DNA of 64,000 nt from a virus. The stretch is taken from positions 1-64,000 of the IMG/VR virus record IMGVR_UViG_3300039308_000034; one strand, 5' to 3'. The position numbers and the translations under genes are program-made. The notes beneath the pieces are model-generated. The model was not told the DNA's origin. It did not search any database and saw only the letters and a program-made list of their open reading frames with translations. Every line of letters starts with the position of its first letter. Within the stretch, counting starts at the first letter, position 1. Positions 8,785-19,400 of the stretch are shown here, in pieces.

Positions 8785-9026
8785 AAGACTTTAGTTTTAA
8801 CTGCCTAAATTATAAAGATGACAGGTGGTGGGCAACCTGCTGGTCCTACCGTCGGGAGGTTGATTACAAACTCAACCCAGAAGTTCAACTTCCACCCGTT
8901 CGAGCGCGCTTCAAAATCCAGATTCAGCCCTTCTATGCACTGGAATTCAAGCACGTTAACCCTTTCTTCTGCTTCTGGTTTGCAACAAAGTACGGCACCG
9001 AGGAAGAATATTGCAGGGATGTCTGA
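8781..9026 (+). CDS. Small hypothetical protein, aromatic-rich
   Basis: An 81-residue protein rich in Trp, Phe and Tyr (DDRWWATCWSYRREVDY; NPFFCFWFATKY). The start overlaps the preceding stop (ATGA), and the end overlaps the next gene by eight bases. The pattern suggests a compact beta-rich fold; no family recognised. Confidence 0.5.
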   Translation: MKDFSFNCLNYKDDRWWATCWSYRREVDYKLNPEVQLPPVRARFKIQIQPFYALEFKHVNPFFCFWFATKYGTEEEYCRDV

Positions 9027-9288
9027 ATCAACAGAGCCAACCCCAACAGAACCGATTATCTGGAAACGCGATGAGTCTGGCTGTGTCCGCCGAGACGAGC
9101 ACGGAAACTGGTGGTCGCTCAATCAGCAACACAAGGGATGGAATTCTTTCGGCTTTCGCTATCCCAGCCAAGAAGTCCTAGAAAAAGCAGAGCATAGCCG
9201 TGTGTTGCTAGATGAACCTCAAACCGATAAGTACGGCACGTTCTATCGAACTGAAAAAAACATGAGCAGTGGATATTGGGCAGGGTAA
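9019..9288 (+). CDS. Small hypothetical protein
   Basis: An 89-residue protein; the start at the ATG at 9019 is preferred because upstream codons lie inside the previous gene. Contains KRDESGCVRRDEHGNWWSL and a polar C-terminus. It ends exactly one base before the methylase-like gene starts, so it is probably co-translated with it. Function unknown. Confidence 0.5.
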   Translation: MSESTEPTPTEPIIWKRDESGCVRRDEHGNWWSLNQQHKGWNSFGFRYPSQEVLEKAEHSRVLLDEPQTDKYGTFYRTEKNMSSGYWAG

Positions 9289-10401
9289 ATGAAATCATTG
9301 GTCAAAAGAGCAGCGTTAAAAACTCTTACCCAATCCGATCGCATATTGGGTGAAACCGAAGTAAAAGCGATTGCTGAAGCAATGGCACTGTTATCTGAGT
9401 ATTTGGGCGGTTACGAACTGTTTGGGGTGCATCTAGAGAATGCAACCGTAAAAGACTGTGTTGAGGTGTTTCAGCAACAGTATCAGACCGTCAGGAATGA
9501 AGAAGATCGTCGCCAAATGGGTCGGCACTACACTCCTAACAATCTAGTTCGGTTCATGTGCCACAACACGCTTGGAACTGGCAAGAGCAAAAATCAAGAT
9601 TTGGGACTGGCGAGGAAGCTGGAACAAGTTAAAGCCTTACCTGTTGAGCAGCAGCTAGAAACACTATTGCAATTTTCAACAGCTGACATCTCTTGCGGCA
9701 GTGGCGTTTTCTTGATCCGAGCAGTTCGATCGATTGGGCTGGAAGTTGCGCGAATTGCCTTTCAATCCCAACATCTCACGCATGACCAAATTGAATTTGG
9801 TCTATTGCTTGCAACGCAGCGTTGCATCTACGGGGTTGATAAAGACCCTCTAGCAGTTGAATTATGCAAGCTCAGCTTGTGGCTTAATGCAACGCAGCAG
9901 CATTGCCTCACAGATCTCCCTCTGCCACCCTTATCCAACATTCGCTGTGGGGACAGCCTGATTGGCGTCGATAAGTTGTCTGTGTTGCAGCAGGGTATTC
10001 CAGACGCTTTTTATAAAACCTCTGGCTCGGAAGATAAAACGATCGCTGCTGAATTGCGGAAGCGGAATAAACAGGAACGAGCGTGTTTCAAAATAGCCGC
10101 TACATCAGGGTCTCTTGAGACACTTAGAACCGCCTGCAATGTCTGGTCATCTGTGCCTTTTATCCCCAAAGTTGCGGGTGCATTGGTGCCTACAACTAAT
10201 ACACTGCAATGTGTTCTTAACGGCAAAATTCCGTCAGAGCAGCAAGCGATCGTCAATCACGTCAACGACGTTGCTGCTCGATTGCGCTTTTTTCACTGGC
10301 GATTGGAATTTCCTGATGTGTTTCTGAATACTCAAGCTTTTATTCCACCTAACGAGGTGAGATCGGAGTCACAACTAAGTCAATTGTCTTTGCATTTATA
10401 G
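9289..10401 (+). CDS. Truncated Eco57I/PglX-type N6-adenine methylase
   Basis: A 370-residue protein matching the N-terminal part of large N6-DNA methylases: GRHYTP entry motif, SAM-binding motif I at residues 132-139 (ADISCGSG), YGVDKDPLAVEL, and RCGDSLIG. In intact relatives the FHWxLEFPxVF segment is followed closely by catalytic motif IV (NPPY/F) and a target-recognition domain. Here the protein ends about 25 residues after FPDVF with no NPPY/F and no continuation in another frame. It should bind SAM but is unlikely to methylate DNA alone. Possible remnant, domesticated SAM-binding subunit, or anti-restriction decoy; the last two are speculation. Confidence 0.75.
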   Translation: MKSLVKRAALKTLTQSDRILGETEVKAIAEAMALLSEYLGGYELFGVHLENATVKDCVEVFQQQYQTVRNEEDRRQMGRHYTPNNLVRFMCHNTLGTGKSKNQDLGLARKLEQVKALPVEQQLETLLQFSTADISCGSGVFLIRAVRSIGLEVARIAFQSQHLTHDQIEFGLLLATQRCIYGVDKDPLAVELCKLSLWLNATQQHCLTDLPLPPLSNIRCGDSLIGVDKLSVLQQGIPDAFYKTSGSEDKTIAAELRKRNKQERACFKIAATSGSLETLRTACNVWSSVPFIPKVAGALVPTTNTLQCVLNGKIPSEQQAIVNHVNDVAARLRFFHWRLEFPDVFLNTQAFIPPNEVRSESQLSQLSLHL

Positions 10402-10415
10402 AGGAAGGCTTCGTT

Positions 10416-10877
10416 ATGGGTAAAGCAAGACAACGGCGATTAGCCAAGGTAGGACGTAATGGAGGTAAAACTTTGGCTCTATCAAAAATAGTGTCCAAAA
10501 TTTCTCTTGAGGAAATTCCCTGCACGCTGAAACTATTTATTAGGGAATTCAACAGTGATTTAATTCGTCGCGCCTGTTTGGAATATTGGGTAATCCACGA
10601 TTTTAATTGGGCTGACTACAGCTACCCTTCGCCAAAGGGACAAGCAGCAAATATCACTTTTTGTCATCAAGATCACCCAGGGGATATGGCGACTGCCCTA
10701 TCCCTCGAAGCCTTTGCTGAGTTGGTTGAAGCTGAACCAGTTGATGAAACAAAGATTAGAACCTTCTGCATGGTTGTCTGTGGCTTAGGGAAAGCCATGC
10801 AATTGATCGATCGCTATCAGACATTAACCCCAGACCTTTTGTACCAAACCGCCCTGAAATTAACGGGTTGTCAATAA
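10416..10877 (+). CDS. Hypothetical protein with basic N-terminus
   Basis: A 153-residue protein with a strongly basic start (GKARQRRLAKVGRNGGK) that could contact nucleic acid. The core (WVIHDFNWADYSYPSPKG) is not recognised. It follows the truncated methylase after 14 bp and precedes the next gene by 9 bp in the same operon. Confidence 0.55.
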   Translation: MGKARQRRLAKVGRNGGKTLALSKIVSKISLEEIPCTLKLFIREFNSDLIRRACLEYWVIHDFNWADYSYPSPKGQAANITFCHQDHPGDMATALSLEAFAELVEAEPVDETKIRTFCMVVCGLGKAMQLIDRYQTLTPDLLYQTALKLTGCQ

Positions 10878-10886
10878 GGAATAAGT

Positions 10887-11729
10887 ATGAACTACCGCGA
10901 CATTGCACAGAAACATGGGGATGGTGGCTATTGGTGCCAGGCAGATGCTGTCTGGATTGAAGCTGAAGATCCAATTTGCGCTGTTAATCTCTACCGCCAG
11001 AAACTTGCACAGGGAGAGATTGGCATTTCCTCACACTTGCCCTGCATTGATGCTGCCAAGGTGAAGCAGCTACAAGATGATTGGCGATATCGCATCGCTA
11101 CAAAGCTTTATGACAGTGTGCCTCGGTTAGACAGCATTGAGAAAACGCGGCAAAAAATCAGCGCGATCGAGGACATTGAACTTCTACGCTTTGCGCTCCT
11201 TATTACGGCTGAAACCCTGGTAACAGTTGATAACTGGCTGGGTCATGCCGGAACTCAAAATGCAGCTAATGATGCGCTCTGGCGACTGCGGCGGCTGCTT
11301 TGGGGTTTGGGGCTAAATCCGGTAGATACACTCAGCTCTTCTGCCCTGGAATGGCGCGGCAGCTTGATTGAAGCATTGGAGCGATCGGGGTTTCGGGCTT
11401 CAGAGGACGGAGATATTCGGCGAATTTTGCCGGGTCAACCGAATTGGGAGCTGGCGAAAGGCGAAACCTTGGCGGAGATAATGCAACGCTTTGACAACGA
11501 CGACTCACTCTTTGACAAATGGTTTCGAGAAGGTGAGATTTTTGCAGAGCGTGACCACCGAGATAGCACGATAACAATTTGCCCCTATGAACAGTCTGTC
11601 GCGATTCGCTGGTGGACTCGCGGCTATGCCCATCAATTCAGGCTCCTGAGAGCGATCGAAGCTGAAGCCAAGCTCCCACACACTTTTACCATTTGCAACA
11701 ATGACTCTCCCTCAAATTTGCAACCCTAA
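10887..11729 (+). CDS. Hypothetical protein
   Basis: A 280-residue soluble protein starting at ATG 10887, with an AAGGA ribosome-binding site 7-8 bases upstream. Mixed helical composition; no catalytic motif recognised. Its end overlaps the next gene by 29 bases. Confidence 0.6.
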   Translation: MNYRDIAQKHGDGGYWCQADAVWIEAEDPICAVNLYRQKLAQGEIGISSHLPCIDAAKVKQLQDDWRYRIATKLYDSVPRLDSIEKTRQKISAIEDIELLRFALLITAETLVTVDNWLGHAGTQNAANDALWRLRRLLWGLGLNPVDTLSSSALEWRGSLIEALERSGFRASEDGDIRRILPGQPNWELAKGETLAEIMQRFDNDDSLFDKWFREGEIFAERDHRDSTITICPYEQSVAIRWWTRGYAHQFRLLRAIEAEAKLPHTFTICNNDSPSNLQP

Positions 11730-12222
11730 CGATGAAATAACCCTTGTAATTGGAGCATTCCGCTATTATCTAGGACGACAGAGCTATGGAGTTTCAGACT
11801 TTTGCGATTGGCTCTGCTTAACCTGGCAAGTTCTTGAACTCCGAACCCAATATCTTATTCAAACTGAGCTAGAAAAAACGTTCCAGAACGATGATGAAGC
11901 TCGTGCTGAGGGTCGGCGATATTTGCCGCTTGGCATGGATATGGATCGTCAGGAATGGGAACGCATCCGTAAGCTCTATCGCTCTCCCGCCCTCTACAGC
12001 CGATCGCCCGACTATCCACCTCACTGGAACGATCGAGTTCCTGCGCGCATTAAGATGCTCAAGAATGTTGCATCAGGAATGCCAGGGGTAAGAGCAATCG
12101 CAGTCGGAGGGATGGAATATTCCACCTGGGTTAATTCGCATGGAGCTATATCAGCCGTTCTGGAAGATGGCAAAAAGCTGGGCGTTAAACCCGATGAGTT
12201 TGAAATAACAGAATGGATTTAG
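11701..12222 (+). CDS. Hypothetical phage-type protein
   Basis: A 173-residue protein opening with GAFRYYLGRQSYGVSDFCDW, a pattern seen in small uncharacterised phage proteins of the 'RYxLGRxTYxV' type. The C-terminal part is helical and acidic. It overlaps the preceding gene by 29 bases. Function unknown. Confidence 0.5.
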   Translation: MTLPQICNPNDEITLVIGAFRYYLGRQSYGVSDFCDWLCLTWQVLELRTQYLIQTELEKTFQNDDEARAEGRRYLPLGMDMDRQEWERIRKLYRSPALYSRSPDYPPHWNDRVPARIKMLKNVASGMPGVRAIAVGGMEYSTWVNSHGAISAVLEDGKKLGVKPDEFEITEWI

Positions 12223-12253
12223 CTAAATACAAGATACAAAAGATTTAATTTAC

Positions 12254-12856
12254 ATGAGTGAAATTATTACGATCGTCTGCGGGTTTCCCCGTTCTGGCTC
12301 AACCCTCACGATGAAAATGTTGCACAGGGGAGGGATGGAGGTTTTCTGCGAAAACTTAAATGCTTACGAAACAAGCTTGCAGTTTGGCTTGCCGCAGCAA
12401 ACAGCGTGGATGCGGAATTGTCGGGGAAAGGCAGTCAAGCTTCTTGATATTCATAAGCACCGTCCGCCTAAAACAGAGCAGTATCGCTTCATCCACATGA
12501 CTCGCAATTCATGGGATCAGGCAAAATCTCAGCAGATGTTTCTGACACTCACAACCGGAATAAAGTTTGATAATCATAGCCTTCGCAAACTTCAGCGGAG
12601 CATTAAGCGCGATCGGGAAGCGGTAAGACAACTGTTGCCGTGCTACAAAAACTCAACCAGTTTAGAAATCAAATTCAGCGAGCTTATCACCTACCCCCAC
12701 ACAGTAGCCGATCAAGTTGCACAGTTCTGTGAAGCACCGCTTGAGGTTGAGGCAATGGCGGCAATTGTTATTCCACGGACTCCAGAACCGATCGGTGGGC
12801 ATCTCGAAGCGTTGCAGATTAGAGGCATTGAAGGTTTAAAATATGGAAATTGTTGA
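12254..12856 (+). CDS. Sulfotransferase-family protein
   Basis: A 200-residue protein with a P-loop-like 5'-phosphosulfate-binding motif, GFPRSGST (residues 10-17), and a downstream HMTRNSWDQAKSQ segment that fits the 3'-phosphate-binding strand and helix of PAPS-dependent sulfotransferases. The family transfers sulfate from PAPS to hydroxyl or amine acceptors; the acceptor here is unknown. It is short for the family but appears complete. It overlaps the methyltransferase-like gene by 14 bases, and PAPS-reductase-like genes lie in the same window, hinting at shared sulfonucleotide chemistry. Confidence 0.7.
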   Translation: MSEIITIVCGFPRSGSTLTMKMLHRGGMEVFCENLNAYETSLQFGLPQQTAWMRNCRGKAVKLLDIHKHRPPKTEQYRFIHMTRNSWDQAKSQQMFLTLTTGIKFDNHSLRKLQRSIKRDREAVRQLLPCYKNSTSLEIKFSELITYPHTVADQVAQFCEAPLEVEAMAAIVIPRTPEPIGGHLEALQIRGIEGLKYGNC

Positions 12857-13481
12857 CCCTAATCCCAAAATTCTGAAGAAGTTGGACGAGAAGCTTTTGG
12901 ATGAAGGCGGCCGAATTAGACTCTATCCATCGGCGTTTTATTCTACGCTCCCTAGAGATCAATTTCGTGCTTGGTGTACAAAACGCGCTCGATACCAGAT
13001 CCCAACGATCGAACTGGTTCAATGGCTTAAGGATTTCATCGGCGCTCGTTCAGCGATCGAGATTGGCAGTGGAAACGGCGATCTATATTGGCATCTGGGC
13101 ATCCCTGGAACTGACAACTACTGTCAGGAATTTCCTGAGGTTTTGTTGCAGTACCGAATGATGCGGCAAGTTCCCACGAAACCACCATCAGACGTAATCC
13201 GATTAGACGCGATCGAAGCAATTAAACAGCTTCAGCCAGAAGTGGTGATTGGTGCCTGGATTACACAGAAGCATTTGCCTGACTCTCCGGATGGCAATAT
13301 GTATGGCCCACGAGAGGAAAGCATCATTCGTCAATGCACTTATGTTCATATCGGCAATAAGGCAGTTCACGGTAGTAAGCGAATTCTTAAGTTTGAGCAT
13401 CAGGTTATTCAAGCACCCTGGTTAGTCTCAAAGGCATCACAGCCTCCGGGCAATTGCATTTATATCTGGCAAAAGCCATGA
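12843..13481 (+). CDS. Class I SAM methyltransferase-like protein
   Basis: A 212-residue protein with Rossmann motif I, AIEIGSGNGDLYWHLG, near residue 71, followed by a plausible nucleotide-binding strand (DVIRLDAIEAIKQLQPEVVIGAW). This fits a class I SAM-dependent methyltransferase, with no obvious substrate-specific motif. It overlaps the sulfotransferase-like gene upstream and shares ATGA with the giant gene downstream, so the three are likely made together. Confidence 0.6.
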   Translation: MEIVDPNPKILKKLDEKLLDEGGRIRLYPSAFYSTLPRDQFRAWCTKRARYQIPTIELVQWLKDFIGARSAIEIGSGNGDLYWHLGIPGTDNYCQEFPEVLLQYRMMRQVPTKPPSDVIRLDAIEAIKQLQPEVVIGAWITQKHLPDSPDGNMYGPREESIIRQCTYVHIGNKAVHGSKRILKFEHQVIQAPWLVSKASQPPGNCIYIWQKP

Positions 13482-16400
13482 ATAATGAAACACTTTTAGC
13501 CTCCTTCAAGGTAGGTGATCGCGTGGCTTACAGCAATTCACTCGATCGTCCTCTAGAGATTCTCGACACTTATATTGACGAGCAAAATCATGCACGGGCA
13601 AAAGTCAAGCGTTTAACCGACAGTGCTGAATTTTATGCCTATCTCAGCCTTTTAGTGCATCTTGATTCCCAACTGTTTCAACCTGCAAATCTTGAATTTC
13701 CATCTCAAATAGGGGACAAGTTTGTTGAGATCCTACATCCATCTGGTGGACATATCGAGCTGGATATTGCCTGGGAAGTGACCAGCATTGATTGGGAAAA
13801 ACGGCAATTTTGGGGAGAAGCTCATTGCAAAAACCTTTATAAATTTGATGAAACAGACTGGCTTGTTCCTTATGCGCCACCCACTCGCCGCCTGCTGATC
13901 GTTGCCTGCTCTGATCGCAAGGCTCCCGGCAAAGACCTGACTGCCCTGGCAAGATATGATGGTCCACTTTATCAAATGCTGCGGAAGCTGCGTGAGCAGA
14001 GCTACTGGGTGTTTCGTGGCTTAGATGTACTCATCCTATCTGCCAAATATGGACTGATCGAAGTCTTTGACCATATCGAGGACTACAATCAGCGCATGAC
14101 CGCCAGTCGCACCGTAGAACTGCTGCCGCAGGTTAATGAAAAGCTGGAATCCATCAAGCAAAAGGCTCCCTTCACAATCTGCCAGACCCGCTACAGCCCT
14201 GGCAATTACGAAGAGATTTTAGTCAGTTTGGGCAAAGATTACCGTCCTGCGATTGCAGATATCGATCGCCACTTTCCTCATACCAGCATTACCTATACAT
14301 CCGGCGGCATTGGGCAGCAGATTTCTCAAGTGAAGCGGTGGATTATTGAGCATCCCCAGGCAGTCGAGGCACAGGCTTACGAAGCAATCAACCTCTGTCA
14401 TAATGGGCGACGTACAAGTTTTGACGGTCTTAAATCTGAGCACCCAACCTATAAACTCAGTCAATATCCCGAGACAATTCAGCAGGCAGCAGGAGCATTT
14501 GTTGATTTGCGAGCGAGGCTTGAATACGATCGCAAAAAACCGCCCGCCATTGAAAAAGTGAATCAACCGTTTGCTATCGGCGAGCGATTGCAGATTCAGT
14601 GGCAGTTGAGAGTCGAACACAATAGTAAATATTGGCAAGACAAGCCAGCCAATCAACCTGCCATTGTTTGTGGCTACAGTCCTTACGAAAGTTCAGATCT
14701 GATTGCCGTGCGAGCTGAGGGAGAGCAATTAGTGCAGTACGCCTCCCCGCATGCGTTGAAGCGACCATATGAACCAGAAAACACAGATATTAATCCATAT
14801 GGTCTCAGCGAAGCTGAATTTCCACAATGGTTCTATTCTGTACCGCTCGTCGAGGCAAAGCAACTATTAGAAAAATTTGAGTGGACATTCCCGAAGTGGT
14901 GCTGGGAACTCGATCGGCGTCGAAATCCTGATTATGTTCATTTTGCAGACTGGTATCCACCGCTGAAAAAGTTGGAAGTTTATAAAACTCCTGGCACTCG
15001 TCAGAAATGGAGTACTTTTCAGGACTGGTGGCAAATTACTCAATTTCACTTTGAAGCAACATCAGAAGGTATCCATCGTTGTAGACCTGATGAAGCAGGC
15101 GGGAAGCGGCATATCGAAGCACTGTTGCAAACTGATCTGATTGAACAGTGTGACGATCGCACCATTCTTGAAGCTGCTTACGAATTTTTCAATGTAATTC
15201 AGAGGAACAACATCGCCTTTCGCAAGTCCAGCAATCCCCCAGAGCTTCGCACCCGCATTCATAACCAGATCAATCGCCTCAAGTCTGGCAAAGCACTAAA
15301 GCCCACAGTCAAGAAATCTGAGATAGCAGCTGCCAAGCAACGCTTTACTGTTGGCACTCGTATTCAAGGACCTGATAATCAAGGCGAGTGGAAGCATGGG
15401 AGTGTGCTGCAAACTCACAAGAAAAATACTACTTTCGTAATTCGCTTCGACGACGGCAGTTTCAGCCAACGCAGCATTACCAAACTGTTGCAGGACGGCT
15501 TTATCAAAAGCAATGCACCGATCCAAGAGCCAGAACGCTACAGCTTTGAGGTCGGCGATCGGGTGACAGCCAAACGCTACGTCGAGCCAACCCCCGGCAC
15601 GGTTGTAGAAGTCCGTTTTCCTCAAGTGAAGGTGCGGTTTGACAAAGGCTCGATCGAGCGCACCCATGATGCCAGCGAACTCACTTTCTACTTTGAATCA
15701 AACCACCCCTATCCTGAACTGTATTTATTAGAAATCGAAGCACAGCTAAAGTTCAGTTTGCAAAAGCTAGAGCAGGTTGGCGAAGAGTATTGGAGCCCAA
15801 GCCAGAAGCGCGGTTCTGCAGGCAAGTGGATTAAGCCAGGTGAAAAGCAAAATGAGCAAGAGCGCGAGCGGCTGGAACGGGAACAGGAAACCCTGATGGC
15901 AAAAGCCCAATGCTTTGCCAAAGCCAATGACATTCAGATTGATGGCTCTGAGGCACATTGGGTGTTTCATCCGCGTACCTGGCTGAGTCTAGATGCTGAT
16001 TTACTTGCCCTAGCATCACTGGAAAAAGCTGGCATCAATCACCCTTATCCTGAATTTCATTTGCACAAGCTGTTTCAGCGACTTTACCAGGCGATCGAGC
16101 AGACAGATCAGCCAACCATTGAAACCCTGCTTGATCACATTGAGAAGTTGCAAGATTGCCAGTCGATCGAGAATATTGCACAAGAACTGGACAATTATAG
16201 CTTTGCTCCGATCCCCCGCTGTGCCCGTCGCTACTGCAACTTGCCATTAGCTCGAAACTATTGCCCACTACGCTCGATTCAAGTTGGCGATCGAGTCACA
16301 GTGCAATATGTGCAGGAGCATCGGGCAGGCAAAACCAACACACTGATTGTAGACAGGATGGGTTTATTCGGCGGAACTGGCTCCAACCCAGATAGCCACA

Positions 16401-19400
16401 TTCAGCACGGCTTCACCTTGGAGCAAATTCTGCAACATCAACGCATTCCGGTTTCCCTGCATGAGCAGATTAAGACCTGCCATAACGGAGAAATGATTCG
16501 ATATTTTGAAGTGTTGTGCGATCGATGCAGCTGCCAGCGTCCAGAGTTCGTTACCAAGCCCTCTGCAAAAGCCGATTCAGTTTGCCCGATGGGTAGTCCC
16601 AACTTCGAGGAGAAGCGACGGTTTGCTCGGTGGAAAGCAGTAGATGAGGCAATCGATCGAGGCTTTGTAGAACAGCAAGAAGACGGACTTGTAAAACTGA
16701 TTTGTCCCTACTGCACTACTGAAACACACCTCCCCACACTCCAGCCATTAACGGAGTCAAAACAAATGTCTCAATTAAACAACCAAGAGTTAAACATCCT
16801 TGAAACGGGAACACCCGCATGGGTTAAGGCAGCATTAGAAACTAGATCTTCGGATGATCTACCTCAAAACTCAGGTTCATCCTGTAGATCTTGTGAAGAT
16901 CTAGATCAGACCCTCCAGCCCCAAAAAGCTCTATTCACAAACCTCACATCAGCCTGGGTGAAGATTAACGCTAACCTGCTGAGAAAGCTTCAACAGGAAT
17001 TGATTGATCACCCTGAACGGGCAGTCCGGCAGCATGATCCCGATCGCTGGCATCTTTACTGGCGTGGTGAGTACTTGGCGCTGCACAATTACGGCGAAAC
17101 CGTTGAAATTATTGCTCATTACGATTGCTCGGTCACTTCGGTCGGCGGCACAATGACCCAATCGAAAGTTGAGCAGTTTATTCGAGACTGGCTAAAAGTT
17201 GACCCAACTGCCGAACCTGCTCATAACCTGATCGGGCAGTACGATATGACGACTCCCATTGGAGAGATTGCTATGCAGGTTGTCGCGGAGCGTAACGAGG
17301 AGGGACAACCGTTTCTGCTGTTTGAATTCTGCGGCATTCCCAAGCCCGTGAATTACCCTAACCCCAACACAGTGTTTATTCACCGAATGCCTGATGAGTT
17401 AGAAGGGATGGAGCCGACCTGCAACAGTCCATCAGGGTATGCCGAATTTTCAGCACGGCAGATGCTGGCAGAGTTCATGGCAACGCTCGACCAAGAGGTT
17501 GAAGAGACTCTCCCCATTCTCCACAAAACACTGAAGCAGTCAGGAAAGCAGAAGGAGCAACAGATCCAGGTTTGCCAGGAAATTCTTCGCCAAATCGAAG
17601 CCACAACTGTGGGTACATGGTGGGAGCCATTTGAAGCACTGCGACAGAAACCCTATTCAGCCGAGTTTATGCGATTGGTAGTTAAGGCAGCTACGCTGCG
17701 GAAACTAGAAAAGCTTGGAGTAGCAACTGCGATCGATCAACTCTTCAATGGGCAACGAGCATGGTATTCCGAGCAGAAAGACACCAGTGCACTGGCAACT
17801 AACCTTGAACTCAGCAATCCTCGTCCAGCGGTAATTAACGGAGCAGCAGGAATTGCGTATGAAGTGGCGATCGTTCAGCCAGGACACCCTCAGCTTCGTG
17901 GCAGAGTAATTGAAGCTGGAGAAGCTGAAAGTATAGTTGAAGTTCCAGAGTTTGATCAGCCTGTTAAAGTATTCAACCAGTTTCTGGCACCGCTCCTGAG
18001 TGAAAAGAGACGCAAGCAAATTGAACGACTCCGCAAAGCTGCTGCATCCAAAAAATTGACCGATCGCTGTGATCATCGCTCGATTTCTGCCGCCTTAGTA
18101 GTAATTGCAAATGCCCTCGAAACCAATACCTGCCCAGAACTGCTGCAAAAAGTCTCAGCCCTCAGCCACGTCAAAGCCCTCCTGCTAGGAGAACCGGCTA
18201 CTGCCGCCGCAAATAAGCCTGATCACACTGCAATTCAGTCAATGGGACTCGTCGATGTAAACGCTTTTGCCGCAGCCCGAAATGCCCTTGTTGAGTTAAT
18301 GAAGCAGTCTGAAACTGCCAGCCAAAGAACGCCGACTGATCGCAGCACCCAAATCTACACGCTCGATGGAGATGTCTTGATCGGTACTGTTGAAACAGCG
18401 AATGAGCTTCGATCACTTCTTGTTGAAAATCAATTAACGCTGGATGAAGTTTGGGGTGTTCCTGAAGAGGCGTATGCAGTTTTAGAGCAAGCAGTAGGAT
18501 CGATCGATTTTGGGAAACATCAGTCATCCTATGTTGTTAACGTCAAGTACACCAAAGACTACGACACTTACATTGGTCGAGGGAACCCCATCTATCGGCT
18601 ACCTCAGTCAAAATGGCACAATCCCTTCCAAATTGGCAAACATGGTAATCGTGTTGAGGTTCTTCAGAAATACGAAGCTCATTTATTAGGCAACGCTGAG
18701 TTAATGGCAGCCCTGCCGGAGTTATTTGGACAAACGATCGCCTGCTGGTGTGCTCAAAAAGGTGAACGGCTCACAGCAGACGACCCGCTCAAATGTCATG
18801 GACAAATCCTTCTCAAAGCTTTACGCGGTGACTATCAGCAACCCACACCACCCTCAATCCAATATGCGGAAATCAAAACACTTCAGCCGATGCATGGGCT
18901 TTGCTTCCTGGCAGCTGGAGCCAATCAATACTGCGATCGTCCTGCACCCGGAATTACCCTTCAAGTTGATGATTGGGTTCTAGTTCATGACGTAGCAGAA
19001 TCCGCCCGTCCGGGCATCGTCAGGGGCTTCATTCATGATGCAGATTATGAGGGACGCGACGGCAGTCCCAACAGCATCCTAGTGCAGCTAGAGGACGGCT
19101 CGCACATCATTCAACCTGCTGCCTGGATTGAACCCGCCGAACCAGGACGGGCGTATCTTGGCATTCGCAGTGGCGATCGGGTGCAAATTACTCAACGTCC
19201 TAGTCACATCGACCTAATTGAGTTTGAGCAATGGAGAGAGCGAATCGTTCAGCGAGTGAATTGGTTTAACGGCTTGTTTGCCGTACAGGTGCCTGGTCGC
19301 CCTGAACACAGCGTCCAGGACTACTCATTTAACCAAGTTCAACTTGTTTCACCAATTACTCTAGAAGTCCGTGAAACGGACTATAGCACTGAAATCTCAC

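Noticed and set aside
9289-10401. BREX (pglX) or type IIG restriction system
   Set aside because: The methylase lacks motif IV and the target domain, and no partner genes (brxC, pglZ, nuclease domain) are visible.
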